From: Clostridiales bacterium
Lineage (GTDB): Bacteria > Bacillota > Clostridia > Peptostreptococcales > Anaerovoracaceae
Direction: 5' to 3'
Length of the DNA: 64,000 nucleotides
Assembly (NCBI GenBank): GCA_012513435.1
Contig: JAAZCE010000039.1
Location: 1-64,000 of the forward strand
Below the pieces are notes generated by a model. That model saw nothing but the letters and a program-made list of their open reading frames with translations, did no database searches and was not told where the DNA came from. Below, piece by piece: positions 8,125 through 16,140 of this stretch; position 1 is the first letter of the stretch; every line of letters starts with the position of its first letter. Position numbers and translations under genes: made by a program.

Positions 8125-8550
8125 ATGACATTTTCCGACAAAATCAAAGTATCAAGGGAACTCTGTAATTTAACCCAACAGCAGCTCGCTGATAAGGTTG
8201 GCGTATCTAAGCGTACAATCGCCGCCTATGAAACTACCGATGCAAAAGCACGGTCTTCTACTATGAGGAAATTGGCGGTAGCGCTAAATGTTTCATACGA
8301 CTACCTTGCTAATGATGACGTGACCGATCCAAAGCAGGGAATCGAAAAGACGAGCCATATCGAACTGGCAAGAAGCCAATATGGAACAAAGGCTGCGAAT
8401 GAAGTGGACGAACTGTTAGAGCGCAATGCTGCCCTCTTTGCTGGTGGTGAATTAAGCGAGGAAGCAAAGGATGCTTTCTTCACCGCCGTTACCAGAGCAT
8501 ATCTGGAATGCAAAGAGCAAGCTAAAAAAACCTACGGTCGCAAGAAATAA
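8125..8550 (+). CDS. XRE-family repressor (ImmR-like)
   Basis: A 141-residue protein starting after AAAGGAAGGGCTACC. Residues 5-70 are a lambda-type helix-turn-helix (NLTQQQLADKVGVSKRTIAAYET) followed by KLAVALNVSYDYLAND. The helical C-terminal part contains ARSQYGTKAANEVDELLERNAALFAGGELSEEAKDAF, a pattern common in repressors paired with ImmA-type proteases. The ImmA-like gene follows 73 bases downstream. By analogy with ImmR/ImmA of ICEBs1, it should repress its own promoter and the divergent polymerase gene until cleaved. The GATGAAGTT boxes upstream support this. Confidence 0.85.
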   Translation: MTFSDKIKVSRELCNLTQQQLADKVGVSKRTIAAYETTDAKARSSTMRKLAVALNVSYDYLANDDVTDPKQGIEKTSHIELARSQYGTKAANEVDELLERNAALFAGGELSEEAKDAFFTAVTRAYLECKEQAKKTYGRKK

Positions 8551-8623
8551 GTCCCTTTTATTGTACAGCTAATTTTGTAGAATTATAAAATAGGATTAGT
8601 ATATACAGAAAAGAGGGATCTGA

Positions 8624-9175
8624 ATGAGCGTGGATTATATCTGCCGTGAAGTCAAACGGCTGAAAAAGAAATACCATGAATCAGACCCGTTCAAGCTGTG
8701 CGATGCTATGGGTATCATACTTCTGGATGCGCCAATGGGTAACTACCAGGGAGCCTGCAAAGGATTTTTCCTGACGCAGAGCCGGAAACGCTCCATCACA
8801 ATCAACAGTGATCTCCCAGAAGAACTTCAGCGTATTATTGTCACACACGAACTGGGTCACGCTGTACTCCATGCCAAAGCCGCCGGGGTGAATGCCTTCC
8901 ACGACTTTGAACTGTTCGACAGCGCCTCTATCATGGAATATGAAGCTAATATTTTTGCAGCCGATTTTCTCATGGACGATGACGATGTCCTGGAAAAACT
9001 CAACGAGGACATCTCCTTTTTTGGTGCGGCCGCACTCTTACGAGTTCCACCAGAACTACTGGATTTCAAATTCCGTCTTATGAAACGGAATGGATATAAA
9101 ATGATCGATCCTCCCTTGATGGCAAACAGCAACTTCCTCAAGAATGTAGAAACGGAGGTACATAATGAATATTAA
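8624..9175 (+). CDS. ImmA/IrrE-family metallopeptidase
   Basis: The 183-residue protein has the family zinc-protease signature HELGHAVLH at about residue 71, and a downstream glutamate in EYEANIFAADFLMDD that completes the metal site. It starts after GAGGG. Members of this family (ImmA, IrrE) cleave the XRE repressor encoded next to them in response to DNA damage or cell signals, releasing excision or repair genes. Here the adjacent repressor and the divergent translesion polymerase fit that arrangement. The 3' end overlaps the next gene by 11 bases, showing translational coupling. Confidence 0.9.
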   Translation: MSVDYICREVKRLKKKYHESDPFKLCDAMGIILLDAPMGNYQGACKGFFLTQSRKRSITINSDLPEELQRIIVTHELGHAVLHAKAAGVNAFHDFELFDSASIMEYEANIFAADFLMDDDDVLEKLNEDISFFGAAALLRVPPELLDFKFRLMKRNGYKMIDPPLMANSNFLKNVETEVHNEY

Positions 9176-9434
9176 AGTTTATGTCGATGTGACCGCCCGG
9201 TTCAACAGCGAGGGCGTTCTGATTCCTCTCAGCCTAACCTGGGAGGATGGTGAAGAATTTGAAATTGACCGTGTTACCGACATCCGGCAGGCAGCCGCAA
9301 TGAAGGCTGGCGGTCAGGGTGATCGATACACGATATGGGTCAGAGGAAAACAAAGCTACCTCTTCTTTGAACGGAACCACTCTCTCACCGGGAACAACCT
9401 GGGGCGTTGGTTCGTAGAGAGGAGAACCGCATGA
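9165..9434 (+). CDS. Small hypothetical element protein (89 aa)
   Basis: It begins inside the end of the ImmA-like gene after ACGGAGGTACATA. The sequence (MNIKVYVDVTARFNSEGVLIPLSLTWEDG) is predicted to be mostly beta strand, with a short barrel-like pattern ending in RYTIWVRGKQSYLFFER. I do not know the function. Translational coupling to the ImmA-like gene suggests membership of the same damage-response operon. Confidence 0.6.
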   Translation: MNIKVYVDVTARFNSEGVLIPLSLTWEDGEEFEIDRVTDIRQAAAMKAGGQGDRYTIWVRGKQSYLFFERNHSLTGNNLGRWFVERRTA

Positions 9435-10051
9435 ATACGGAGATTACATACACAACAGTCGATACGGATGCTCTCGATTTTCTGAAGGTGATTTATTTCG
9501 GAGTGATCACCAACCCTTACGAGGCTGCAAGCAAGAGAGCCTACCTGGATATGAACCGGACAATCCGCTTCAACGGAATGCCGGAAGAAAAAAGAAGCGA
9601 ACTCCGTACCGCCGTCACTGCCCTACTTGAAAAAGAAATCCGGCTATTGTCACCAGAACTCATTACAAGCCAGAAGGAATATGATTCTTGGCATCATGCC
9701 AGATGTACAGAAATCCGTTCTCTTTACCGTGCGGTTGGCATCGAGTTCCATTATGGTCAGTCCCAGAAATGGCTGAACATGATGATAAAGTACCTGTATA
9801 TGATTGGCGAATGCACCTTTGACGGTTTATTTGAATTTCTCCATGTCCCTCTGGATAACTATGTATTTGATGTTGCCCAGAAGGAACTTGGAATCTCTCG
9901 CCCGAAAATCCCCTGGAGCAGATGGGATGACTACACCGGGCAATATGATACATATCAGAATGAGCTACGTTCCAGAATCCAAGACTACCCGCCTCTGCGT
10001 TGGGAGTTCAAATTTTGGATGAAGGAAGCTCGACAACACACAGTAGAATAG
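9431..10051 (+). CDS. Hypothetical element protein (206 aa)
   Basis: The start is ATG 9431 (MNTEITYTT), preceded by GGAGAA and overlapping the previous gene's stop by four bases; the ORF track begins 24 bases earlier at an internal-to-neighbour ATG. The protein is rich in aromatic residues and helices, without recognised motifs. It continues the tightly packed series that begins with the XRE/ImmA pair, and is presumably co-transcribed. Confidence 0.6.
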   Translation: MNTEITYTTVDTDALDFLKVIYFGVITNPYEAASKRAYLDMNRTIRFNGMPEEKRSELRTAVTALLEKEIRLLSPELITSQKEYDSWHHARCTEIRSLYRAVGIEFHYGQSQKWLNMMIKYLYMIGECTFDGLFEFLHVPLDNYVFDVAQKELGISRPKIPWSRWDDYTGQYDTYQNELRSRIQDYPPLRWEFKFWMKEARQHTVE

Positions 10052-10064
10052 AAGGGAAAATAAA

Positions 10065-10307
10065 ATGCGAGTATATGATCCGCTTATGAAGTATTTAGAC
10101 GAGTGTGGTATTCAGACTGTCACTCTGACTTATTCAGAAATAGAAAAAATCATTGACCGAGAATTGCCCGTCACAGCTTATAAAAGGACTCAATGGTGGG
10201 GAAATAATAAAAACGGACATTCACAAGCTGCGGCGTGGTTAGATGTAGGCTATAAGACCTGCAATATTATCTTGGGTCAATCGGTCACCTTTGAAAAGGT
10301 TCACTGA
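10065..10307 (+). CDS. Small DUF7662-like protein (80 aa)
   Basis: The sequence TYSEIEKIIDRELPVTAYKRTQWWGNNKNGHSQAAAWLDVGYK has the features of the DUF7662-like family: a short helix, a double Trp and an invariant-looking HSQA motif. Members occur on mobile elements and beside nucleases; the function is not known to me. It starts after GAAGGGAAAATAAA, 13 bases beyond the preceding gene. Confidence 0.6.
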   Translation: MRVYDPLMKYLDECGIQTVTLTYSEIEKIIDRELPVTAYKRTQWWGNNKNGHSQAAAWLDVGYKTCNIILGQSVTFEKVH

Positions 10308-10317
10308 AAGGAAAACT

Positions 10318-10638
10318 ATGACAAATACAGAAAAACAAAATGTTCTCCAGAACCTCAAGAACACTGATACCTGTTCGGTAAGTAGCTACTACGAGGCTTT
10401 GGAGAACATTGGAGATATGAAATACAACTATGGCGATTATATGATCACTGAGCCAATAGACTGCCACGAGGAATTGAAACGGTTACCGGAAGCTGACTAT
10501 GACCTGTGCTGCGCACTGCTCACGATGCTTCTACGGGAAGACCATTTCTGCAACGGTTCCTTTGAGAGACGGCACAGAGCCGGAGATGTTCAGCCCATTC
10601 TGGATAGGCTGATTGCTCTCCTTGCAGACAGGGAATAG
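10318..10638 (+). CDS. DUF6508-like small acidic protein
   Basis: Start at ATG 10318 (MTNTEKQNVLQNL) with GAAAGG upstream; the ORF track begins 27 bases earlier inside the previous gene. The 106 residues are helical, with EADYDLCCALLTMLLREDHFCNGSFERRHRAGDVQPILDRL, a pattern I associate with DUF6508 proteins of Firmicute elements. The activity is unknown. Confidence 0.6.
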   Translation: MTNTEKQNVLQNLKNTDTCSVSSYYEALENIGDMKYNYGDYMITEPIDCHEELKRLPEADYDLCCALLTMLLREDHFCNGSFERRHRAGDVQPILDRLIALLADRE

Positions 10639-10647
10639 GAGGCGGCG

Positions 10648-11622
10648 ATGGCAACACTTGAATCATACGGTCGAGAAGTACACAGCATCTTCCAACTCCT
10701 CGGCGAAAAGGAAAATGACATCACGCTTAGTATGTCCTGGGCATTAACAAAATGCCCGGAGTTCCTAAAAGCTGTGGTTAAGCATATCTGTGGTTTGGTG
10801 CCAGACACAGATGCCATCACGGTCATGAACCAGAAGTACGATGCCGATACTGGTATCACCGATATCGAAGTGACCGACTACAAAAACTTCCACATCATCT
10901 TTGAAGCAAAGCGTGGGTGGCTTCTTCCCGGAGCGGATCAGCTAACAAAGTATTCTGTCCGGCTGGCGGCATCACCAGCGGCAGTCAAGCAGATTGTAAC
11001 TTTGTCTGAATGCACACAGGCATATGCCGGAGCATATCTACCGTTCACGGTGGCTCCCAACGGCATCCCCATCCAGCACCTCTCCTACCGGGAGGTCTAC
11101 CAAATGGCTCTTGACTCCAAAGCAGCTTCAAACCACGAACAAAAGCATCTCCTTGCGGAGTTCTGCGACTACTTACGGGAGGTAATGACCATGCAGAAAA
11201 AGGACTCTAACATGGTGTATGTCGTTGCCCTAGGAACCCAGAAGCCTGACGGCTGCGACATCACTTGGATAGATATCGTCCAGAAATATAGTAAATACTT
11301 CTGTCCTGTTGGCGGGAACGGCTGGCCGAAAGAGCCGCCAAACTACATAGCATTCCGCTACTATGGGCAGCTCCAGTCAATCCATCACATCGAGGGTTAC
11401 AGTGTTTCCCGGAATATGCATGATGAGATACCGGAAATGCCGGACGAGGTTTGGGATACTGATTGTTATATTTACAAACTGGGGCCGGCAATCGTCCCCG
11501 GAAAGACGGTCAAAACTGGGAAGATTTTCAGGAACGGTCGTGTCTGGGCAATGCTGGACACGCTCCTGACCTGTGATACCATCAGCGAAGCAAGGGATTT
11601 GACTCAGGAACGACTCGGATAA
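10648..11622 (+). CDS. PD-(D/E)XK nuclease-like protein
   Basis: The 324-residue protein starts after AGGAGGCGGCG. Near residues 60-95 it has GITDIEV...FHIIFEAKRGW, an Asp followed by E-x-K on a predicted beta strand, which is the usual core of PD-(D/E)XK nucleases. The rest (a helical middle and a beta-rich C-terminal half) has no recognised domain. It could cut foreign or element DNA, perhaps as part of a defence module, but no target-recognition or motor partner is adjacent. It is the last gene before a lipoprotein and may share the operon starting at 8125. Confidence 0.6.
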   Translation: MATLESYGREVHSIFQLLGEKENDITLSMSWALTKCPEFLKAVVKHICGLVPDTDAITVMNQKYDADTGITDIEVTDYKNFHIIFEAKRGWLLPGADQLTKYSVRLAASPAAVKQIVTLSECTQAYAGAYLPFTVAPNGIPIQHLSYREVYQMALDSKAASNHEQKHLLAEFCDYLREVMTMQKKDSNMVYVVALGTQKPDGCDITWIDIVQKYSKYFCPVGGNGWPKEPPNYIAFRYYGQLQSIHHIEGYSVSRNMHDEIPEMPDEVWDTDCYIYKLGPAIVPGKTVKTGKIFRNGRVWAMLDTLLTCDTISEARDLTQERLG

Positions 11623-11644
11623 TTCTTGTGAGGAAGTGAATGAA

Positions 11645-12913
11645 ATGAAACGCCTATTACCACTATTCTTGGCTGTTATTCTTTGCTTCACCTTTGTTGG
11701 GTGTAGTGAAGCAAACGACCAAACTCCCCAAGCAGAATCTCCTTCCGAAACTATTACGCAAACCGAATCGGAGTCATCCACGGCATCAACCGAGGAAACA
11801 ACTTCACCGACCGAGGCAACAACAACCGCTATACCGGAAACCACAGATCAACCATCGACCAGCTCTACTACACCACCAGCTGTGGCAGAGCAACTTCCTG
11901 TGGATTCCTCTTTTTCAATTCACTTTATTGATGTTGGACAGGCTGATGCTGCCCTCGTGGAATGCGATGGTCACTACATGATGATTGATGGCGGCAATAA
12001 AGCGGATTCCAGTTTGATTTATTCAGTCCTCAGAAACACAGGTGTCACCAAACTCGACATCGTTGTAGGCACCCATGCACATGAAGACCACATCGGCGGT
12101 CTGCCAGGTGCTTTCAATTATACGACCACTGATCTCACACTCTGCCCAACCACCAATTATGACAGCGATGCCTTTAATGATTTCAAGAAATATGCTGAGA
12201 AAAACGGCGGAGGCATTACAATTCCATCAGCAGGGGATACATACACATTAGGGAGTGCTACCATTGACATTCTTGGTGTGAATGATGGAAGTGACACCAA
12301 CAACACGTCCATCGTCTTGAAAATCACATATGGCAGCACAGCATTCCTGTTTACTGGCGATGCCGAGCGCGAAGTGGAACAAGCTATTCTAAACCGAGGA
12401 GCAGACCTATCCGCCACAGTATTGAAAGTGGGGCACCACGGAAGTGATACCAGCACCACATATCCATTTCTCCGTGAAATCATGCCGGAGTATGCCATCA
12501 TTTCTGTGGGAACGGGAAACTCCTACGGGCATCCTACTGATAACAATCTGAGCCGTCTATGCGATGCTGAAGTTACTGTATACCGGACAGATTTAAATGG
12601 AGATATCTATGTCACCTCGGACGGTCAGTCTGTTTCTATTTTTTCTGACAAGACAGCTGCTATAGATGAAATTATGACTCCTGGCAGTAGCGTCACCACT
12701 TCGCCACCTGCTACACAAAAGCCTGAGCCAGTCCAGAATGATTCGCCTTCAGAAGGCACAGATTATATCGTCAACACGAACACAGGAAAATTCCACTATC
12801 CTTCTTGTAGCAGCGTAAAGAAAATGAAAGAAAGCAACAAAATGTTCTTTACTGGAACACGGGATGAACTGATTTCTCAAGGCTACAATCCGTGCGGCAA
12901 TTGTCATCCGTAA
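11645..12913 (+). CDS. Secreted ComEC-like metallo-beta-lactamase-fold lipoprotein
   Basis: The start is ATG 11645, giving a type II signal peptide (MKRLLPLFLAVILCFTFVGC) with a lipobox Cys at residue 20, then a long Ser/Thr/Pro/Glu-rich linker. A metallo-beta-lactamase domain follows (IDVGQADAALVECDG...GTHAHEDHIGGLPGAF, metal ligands HAHEDH), of the type found at the C-terminus of ComEC and predicted to be a nuclease or phosphodiesterase. The last ~45 residues (TNTGKFHYPSCSSVKKMK...CGNCHP) resemble the Ada-type metal-binding domain often attached to secreted nucleases. It would act on the cell surface, perhaps on DNA, which is inference. Confidence 0.85.
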   Translation: MKRLLPLFLAVILCFTFVGCSEANDQTPQAESPSETITQTESESSTASTEETTSPTEATTTAIPETTDQPSTSSTTPPAVAEQLPVDSSFSIHFIDVGQADAALVECDGHYMMIDGGNKADSSLIYSVLRNTGVTKLDIVVGTHAHEDHIGGLPGAFNYTTTDLTLCPTTNYDSDAFNDFKKYAEKNGGGITIPSAGDTYTLGSATIDILGVNDGSDTNNTSIVLKITYGSTAFLFTGDAEREVEQAILNRGADLSATVLKVGHHGSDTSTTYPFLREIMPEYAIISVGTGNSYGHPTDNNLSRLCDAEVTVYRTDLNGDIYVTSDGQSVSIFSDKTAAIDEIMTPGSSVTTSPPATQKPEPVQNDSPSEGTDYIVNTNTGKFHYPSCSSVKKMKESNKMFFTGTRDELISQGYNPCGNCHP

Positions 12914-12931
12914 AGAAATGTGAGATTCGTA

Positions 12932-13061
12932 TGCTTTGGCAACAGCCATAACTGCCTTTAACAGCGGAGCGAAGGGATGGTTGACATCAGTAATCGAGGA
13001 ATAGTTGGCTTCAATGGCGAATCAGGAAGGGACACGAAAGACGATATAATATGCCAAAGCA
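12932..13061. repeat. Spaced 10-bp inverted repeat in intergenic region
   Basis: TGCTTTGGCA (12932-12941) and TGCCAAAGCA (13052-13061) are exact complements, 110 bases apart, between the lipoprotein gene and the endonuclease terminator. The intervening sequence holds no convincing gene. It could be a relic of an inserted sequence. Confidence 0.35.
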
Positions 13062-13097
13062 AAAAAAGTGGAGTGCCTTCCATTGTGATGGCACTCC
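13061..13097 (-). terminator. Terminator of the endonuclease gene
   Basis: GGAGTGCC and GGCACTCC pair around a 12-base loop. Read leftward, the stem is followed by a run of seven T (the A-run at 13061-13067). Confidence 0.8.
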
Positions 13098-13104
13098 ATA
13101 TAAC

Positions 13105-14163
13105 CTATTCATGGTTTCTTACTGTAAAATATAGTGTTTGATCAAATCTTCGCTCTGGACTCAACAGTTCAATGTAACCCGGCTCAATTATTGAGTGAAC
13201 AGCCTCTTTAGGTAAGATAGGCCTTGCCGTTCGTGGGCTTGATACATAGTTTTTCCACTTATTGCCAGGAACTGAAAACTCCTTATCAGTTTGGTTTCCA
13301 AATGCCATCTGCCGATAGATATCAACCACTCTGATTTTTCCGCTTTTACTCAACTCCCATAGGCAACGAGCCAACCGTGCAGATGCCCTCATTGGACGGC
13401 TCATAGTGGATACAACCTCATAAGAAGCATCTACAAACAAACGTGAGAACGCATAGTCGCTCCAAATCACTATATCAAAAGCCTGATCTGCAAGTAAAGG
13501 AGATTTTCCCTGTGTTTTCCACAGTGTCTGCATCAGCAACGGCTTTTGACGCATATAGTACCGTGACTGGAATTCATCAATGGCGCGACTTAGTGCTGGA
13601 ATTTTATGAGTCATCTCGAAGTCGTTGTCCCAACTTTGGATTGAAGAACAAGCTTCTTCAAATATCTCTCGTACGATTGCAGAATCGTTTTTCACAGCAT
13701 CAAACATACCAAGCGCACAATATGATGTTGTAGCAGAGCGAACCACCATTTCTGAACCCCAAAGCTCCTCGCTCTTCTTGTATGTTGTGTTATCTGGAAG
13801 GACTGTCAGTTTAACCTCTAAAGGTGATAAGAAGTTTCCTTCTAAGTCTTTGACAACTAAGTCGATACCATCAACCGCATCAAACGAATACTGTTGGTAT
13901 GGTTCAAATACGCTTTCAAAGGCAAAATACAAATCTGAGGCATGGCGGTCACCACAATTAAACACCTCGCGTATGGGTATTTCAGATGACACAACTTCTA
14001 AGCGACCGTTTCGTTGTTCCAAGTGTATGTAAATCGCCGGAATATCATTTTCGAGCATATAACTGGCTGTAGCCGCAGGAAAGCTGGAGTTAAAACAATT
14101 CTTTCCCCAATGATCCGCGGGCTGCCTATTGGAATGCTCAATTCCAAATAATCCGCTTGGCAC
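13105..14163 (-). CDS. HindVP-like type II restriction endonuclease
   Basis: I place the start at GTG 14163 (352 aa) because GGAGG lies seven bases upstream; the ORF track uses a TTG at 14199. The N-terminus (SGLFGIEHSNRQPADHWGKNCFNSSFPAATASYM) matches my recollection of the HindVP family, whose members cut GRCGYC. A nuclease core is visible in the segment DGIDLVVKDLEGNFLSPLEVKLT, with acidic residues followed by E-x-K. It is divergent from a C5-cytosine methyltransferase, as expected of a type II restriction-modification pair. Family assignment is fairly secure; specificity is inferred. Confidence 0.75.
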   Translation of the reverse strand: MPSGLFGIEHSNRQPADHWGKNCFNSSFPAATASYMLENDIPAIYIHLEQRNGRLEVVSSEIPIREVFNCGDRHASDLYFAFESVFEPYQQYSFDAVDGIDLVVKDLEGNFLSPLEVKLTVLPDNTTYKKSEELWGSEMVVRSATTSYCALGMFDAVKNDSAIVREIFEEACSSIQSWDNDFEMTHKIPALSRAIDEFQSRYYMRQKPLLMQTLWKTQGKSPLLADQAFDIVIWSDYAFSRLFVDASYEVVSTMSRPMRASARLARCLWELSKSGKIRVVDIYRQMAFGNQTDKEFSVPGNKWKNYVSSPRTARPILPKEAVHSIIEPGYIELLSPERRFDQTLYFTVRNHE

Positions 14164-14191
14164 AAAAACACCTCCATCCTTGGCTATAAAT

Positions 14192-14232
14192 GACGTCAAA
14201 TACTTGACGTCTTGTCGCCGTTCGTTTATAAT
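14192..14232 (+). promoter_or_regulatory. Methyltransferase promoter embedded in a GACGTC palindrome
   Basis: The 20-base palindrome GACGTCAAATACTTGACGTC (14192-14211) contains two GACGTC sites. The -35 box TTGACG (14204-14209) overlaps the right one, and a consensus -10 TATAAT follows after 17 bases (14227-14232), about 75 bases before the methyltransferase start. GACGTC fits GRCGYC, the expected target of this restriction-modification family, so methylation could adjust expression. Confidence 0.7.
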
Positions 14233-14308
14233 AGAAGGGCAGTTTAAAATACAGAAACTACCGTTTGTATTATATCACATACACACAAAAAAGAATAGAG
14301 GCAAAGTA

Positions 14309-15451
14309 ATGATAAATGCTGTTGATCTTTTTGCGGGTTGCGGTGGACTCTCTCTTGGATTTCAAAATGCGGGCATTAATATTATGGCTGCATTTGAATT
14401 TTGGGATAAAGCCGCAGACTGCTACGAAAAGAATTTTGATCATCCGGTGATGCGAATTGACCTTTCTGATGTCGAAAACGCAGTAGAAACAATCCTTCCA
14501 TATAAGCCGGAGTTAATTATTGGTGGCCCGCCATGCCAAGATTTTTCTCATGCTGGTAAAAGAATTGAAGCAGGACGCGCAAGCCTAACCGGGTCATATG
14601 CCGAAATAATCTATCGTATACGCCCTAACTATTTTGTTATGGAAAATGTGGATCGTGCGCAAAAGAGTAACGCTTACTCCTTTGCAAGAGATGTCTTCAA
14701 ATCTGCGGGATATGGATTAACTGAAATAGTTCTTGATGCAAGTCTTTGCGGAGTACCCCAGAAAAGAAAACGTTTCTTTTGCATTGGTATCCTTAACGGA
14801 AAGGATAATGCGCTCCGGTCCTTAATTGAATCACGTATGAGCAAGCATCCGACTACCCTCCGGGATTATTACGGAGATTCTCTTGACTTTGAATTCTACT
14901 ATAGACATCCGAGAAACTATAGTCGACGTGGCATTTTTTCGATTGATGAACCGGCTCCTACAATGCGAGGTGTGAACCGTCCTGTACCCAAAGGATATCC
15001 GGGGCACCCCAATGATGCTTGCCCGTTGAATGACTCGGTTCGTGCCCTGACAACTGAGGAGCGTGCATTGGTACAAACCTTTCCTTCAACATTTTCTTGG
15101 GTTGGAAGTAAAACTGACGTGGAGCAAATGATTGGAAATGCTGTTCCCGTCAAATTGGCAGAATTCGTGGCAAAATCTCTTCTTGCCTATATTGCCTCTG
15201 ACAGTCAAGACACCGAAAAGAATAATTTTGAAGCATGGCTTATAGGTACGAAGAATTACTCTTCCAGAGGCGCAAAAGATGTGATTTCCCGCTGTAAACG
15301 AGCTGAAAAGATGGTTCCCTCTAATGGCGAAGACGAAGCTCACTATATTTTTGCATTAGAACAAAATGAAGAATTCCATTGCTTATCGGTAAATGTGCGC
15401 TCGCAAATCAAACGCGCAATAAAGCTTAAAACTGAATACGAAACCTCATAA
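14309..15451 (+). CDS. C5-cytosine DNA methyltransferase of the restriction-modification pair
   Basis: The start is ATG 14309 (MINAVDLFAGCGG), 380 residues; the 180 bases further upstream in the ORF track overlap the endonuclease gene and its promoter. All main motifs are present: DLFAGCGGLSLGF (SAM binding), GGPPCQDFS with catalytic Cys76, FVMENV, and QKRKRFFCIG; motif IX/X is represented by MIGNAVPVKLAEF. It would methylate the site cut by the divergent HindVP-like enzyme. About 80 residues after motif X form a C-terminal extension with no recognised domain. The ribosome-binding site (AGAGGCAAAG) is weak. Confidence 0.93.
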   Translation: MINAVDLFAGCGGLSLGFQNAGINIMAAFEFWDKAADCYEKNFDHPVMRIDLSDVENAVETILPYKPELIIGGPPCQDFSHAGKRIEAGRASLTGSYAEIIYRIRPNYFVMENVDRAQKSNAYSFARDVFKSAGYGLTEIVLDASLCGVPQKRKRFFCIGILNGKDNALRSLIESRMSKHPTTLRDYYGDSLDFEFYYRHPRNYSRRGIFSIDEPAPTMRGVNRPVPKGYPGHPNDACPLNDSVRALTTEERALVQTFPSTFSWVGSKTDVEQMIGNAVPVKLAEFVAKSLLAYIASDSQDTEKNNFEAWLIGTKNYSSRGAKDVISRCKRAEKMVPSNGEDEAHYIFALEQNEEFHCLSVNVRSQIKRAIKLKTEYETS

Positions 15452-15455
15452 ACAT

Positions 15456-15487
15456 GAAACCCTGGTAGATTACTTTACCAGGGTTTC
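15456..15487. terminator. Bidirectional hairpin terminator
   Basis: A perfect 12-bp stem GAAACCCTGGTA/TACCAGGGTTTC with an 8-base loop lies between the convergent methyltransferase and SymE-like genes. U-tracts are poor, so termination efficiency is uncertain. Confidence 0.65.
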
Positions 15488-15502
15488 TATTAGCTTGTGT
15501 GG

Positions 15503-15967
15503 CTAACAAATTGTTTTCAAAAGTATCGTCAGTTTACCGTCCTCACAGATAACATTGACGTAATCTCCGGAGTTAAATCCTGCGGCTTTAAGCCAGTCAC
15601 CTTTGAGAAGGATTGACGGAGTCGGTTTATATTTATAACCAGATGACTCGTGAACCTTCAGTTGTCTTTCAGTCCGGGCTGTAGATTCCCTTTGCTTTGC
15701 CTTTTCTTCCAGGACATATTCGTCATGTGACTTTATTTCCGAAACCGCGTCAACAACGGTTCGGCAGACTCGATGCTGATGGAAATAGCGGTCACTCTGT
15801 TTGTGTTTGTGGTAAAGTGTTATTTTTCGAGGCGCATTATAAATGTTTTTGAACACGCTCCAACAATGCCCTGTATTGGCAGAGCGGACTTCAATAAACT
15901 GCTCCGTTTCTCGAATCACCTCAAAATAAGGGTCATATAGCATTTTTTTCTCTTTTCTTGTGAACAT
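15503..15967 (-). CDS. SymE-like (SpoVT/AbrB-fold) toxin-family protein with N-terminal extension
   Basis: The start is ATG 15967, with GGAGG six bases upstream. The C-terminal ~45 residues (SSGYKYKPTPSILLKGDWLKAAGFNSGDYVNVICEDGKLTILL) match the SymE toxin domain, an AbrB-like fold that in E. coli SymE gives an SOS-induced RNA-cleaving protein controlled by the antisense RNA SymR. The N-terminal ~110 residues are not part of SymE: they are basic and aromatic-rich (RYFHQHRVCRTVVDAV) and unrecognised. It is the terminal gene of the element, next to the comM junction. Whether it is a toxin, and whether an antisense RNA exists, cannot be seen. Confidence 0.7.
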   Translation of the reverse strand: MFTRKEKKMLYDPYFEVIRETEQFIEVRSANTGHCWSVFKNIYNAPRKITLYHKHKQSDRYFHQHRVCRTVVDAVSEIKSHDEYVLEEKAKQRESTARTERQLKVHESSGYKYKPTPSILLKGDWLKAAGFNSGDYVNVICEDGKLTILLKTIC

Positions 15968-16005
15968 CAAATTCCTCCTCGATTTAATCCCAAATAGGTA
16001 AAAAA

Positions 16006-16033
16006 TTTAACGATACCCAGTGGTATCGTTAAA
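16006..16033. repeat. Perfect hairpin near the element end
   Basis: An 11-12-bp perfect stem (TTAACGATACC and complement) with a CAGT loop lies 40 bases upstream of the SymE-like start. It could be an operator, an antisense-RNA terminator, or a recombination arm site near the element boundary. Confidence 0.5.
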
Positions 16034-16140
16034 AGGGTATGCAATTATCAACCACCAATCAGAAACGGCTTTGAGCATCCTTTCTTTCCGATAAGGTATT
16101 CTTTGTTGTTTAAGGTTCAAAAACCCCTTATTTCAGCCTT

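Noticed and set aside
12932-13061. Attachment site or IS end at the 10-bp inverted repeat
   Set aside because: No transposase gene, no target-site duplication and only 10 bases of repeat; kept as a repeat only.
13105-14199. TTG 14199 start of the endonuclease gene
   Set aside because: It has no ribosome-binding site and lies in the palindromic promoter; GTG 14163 has GGAGG at seven bases.
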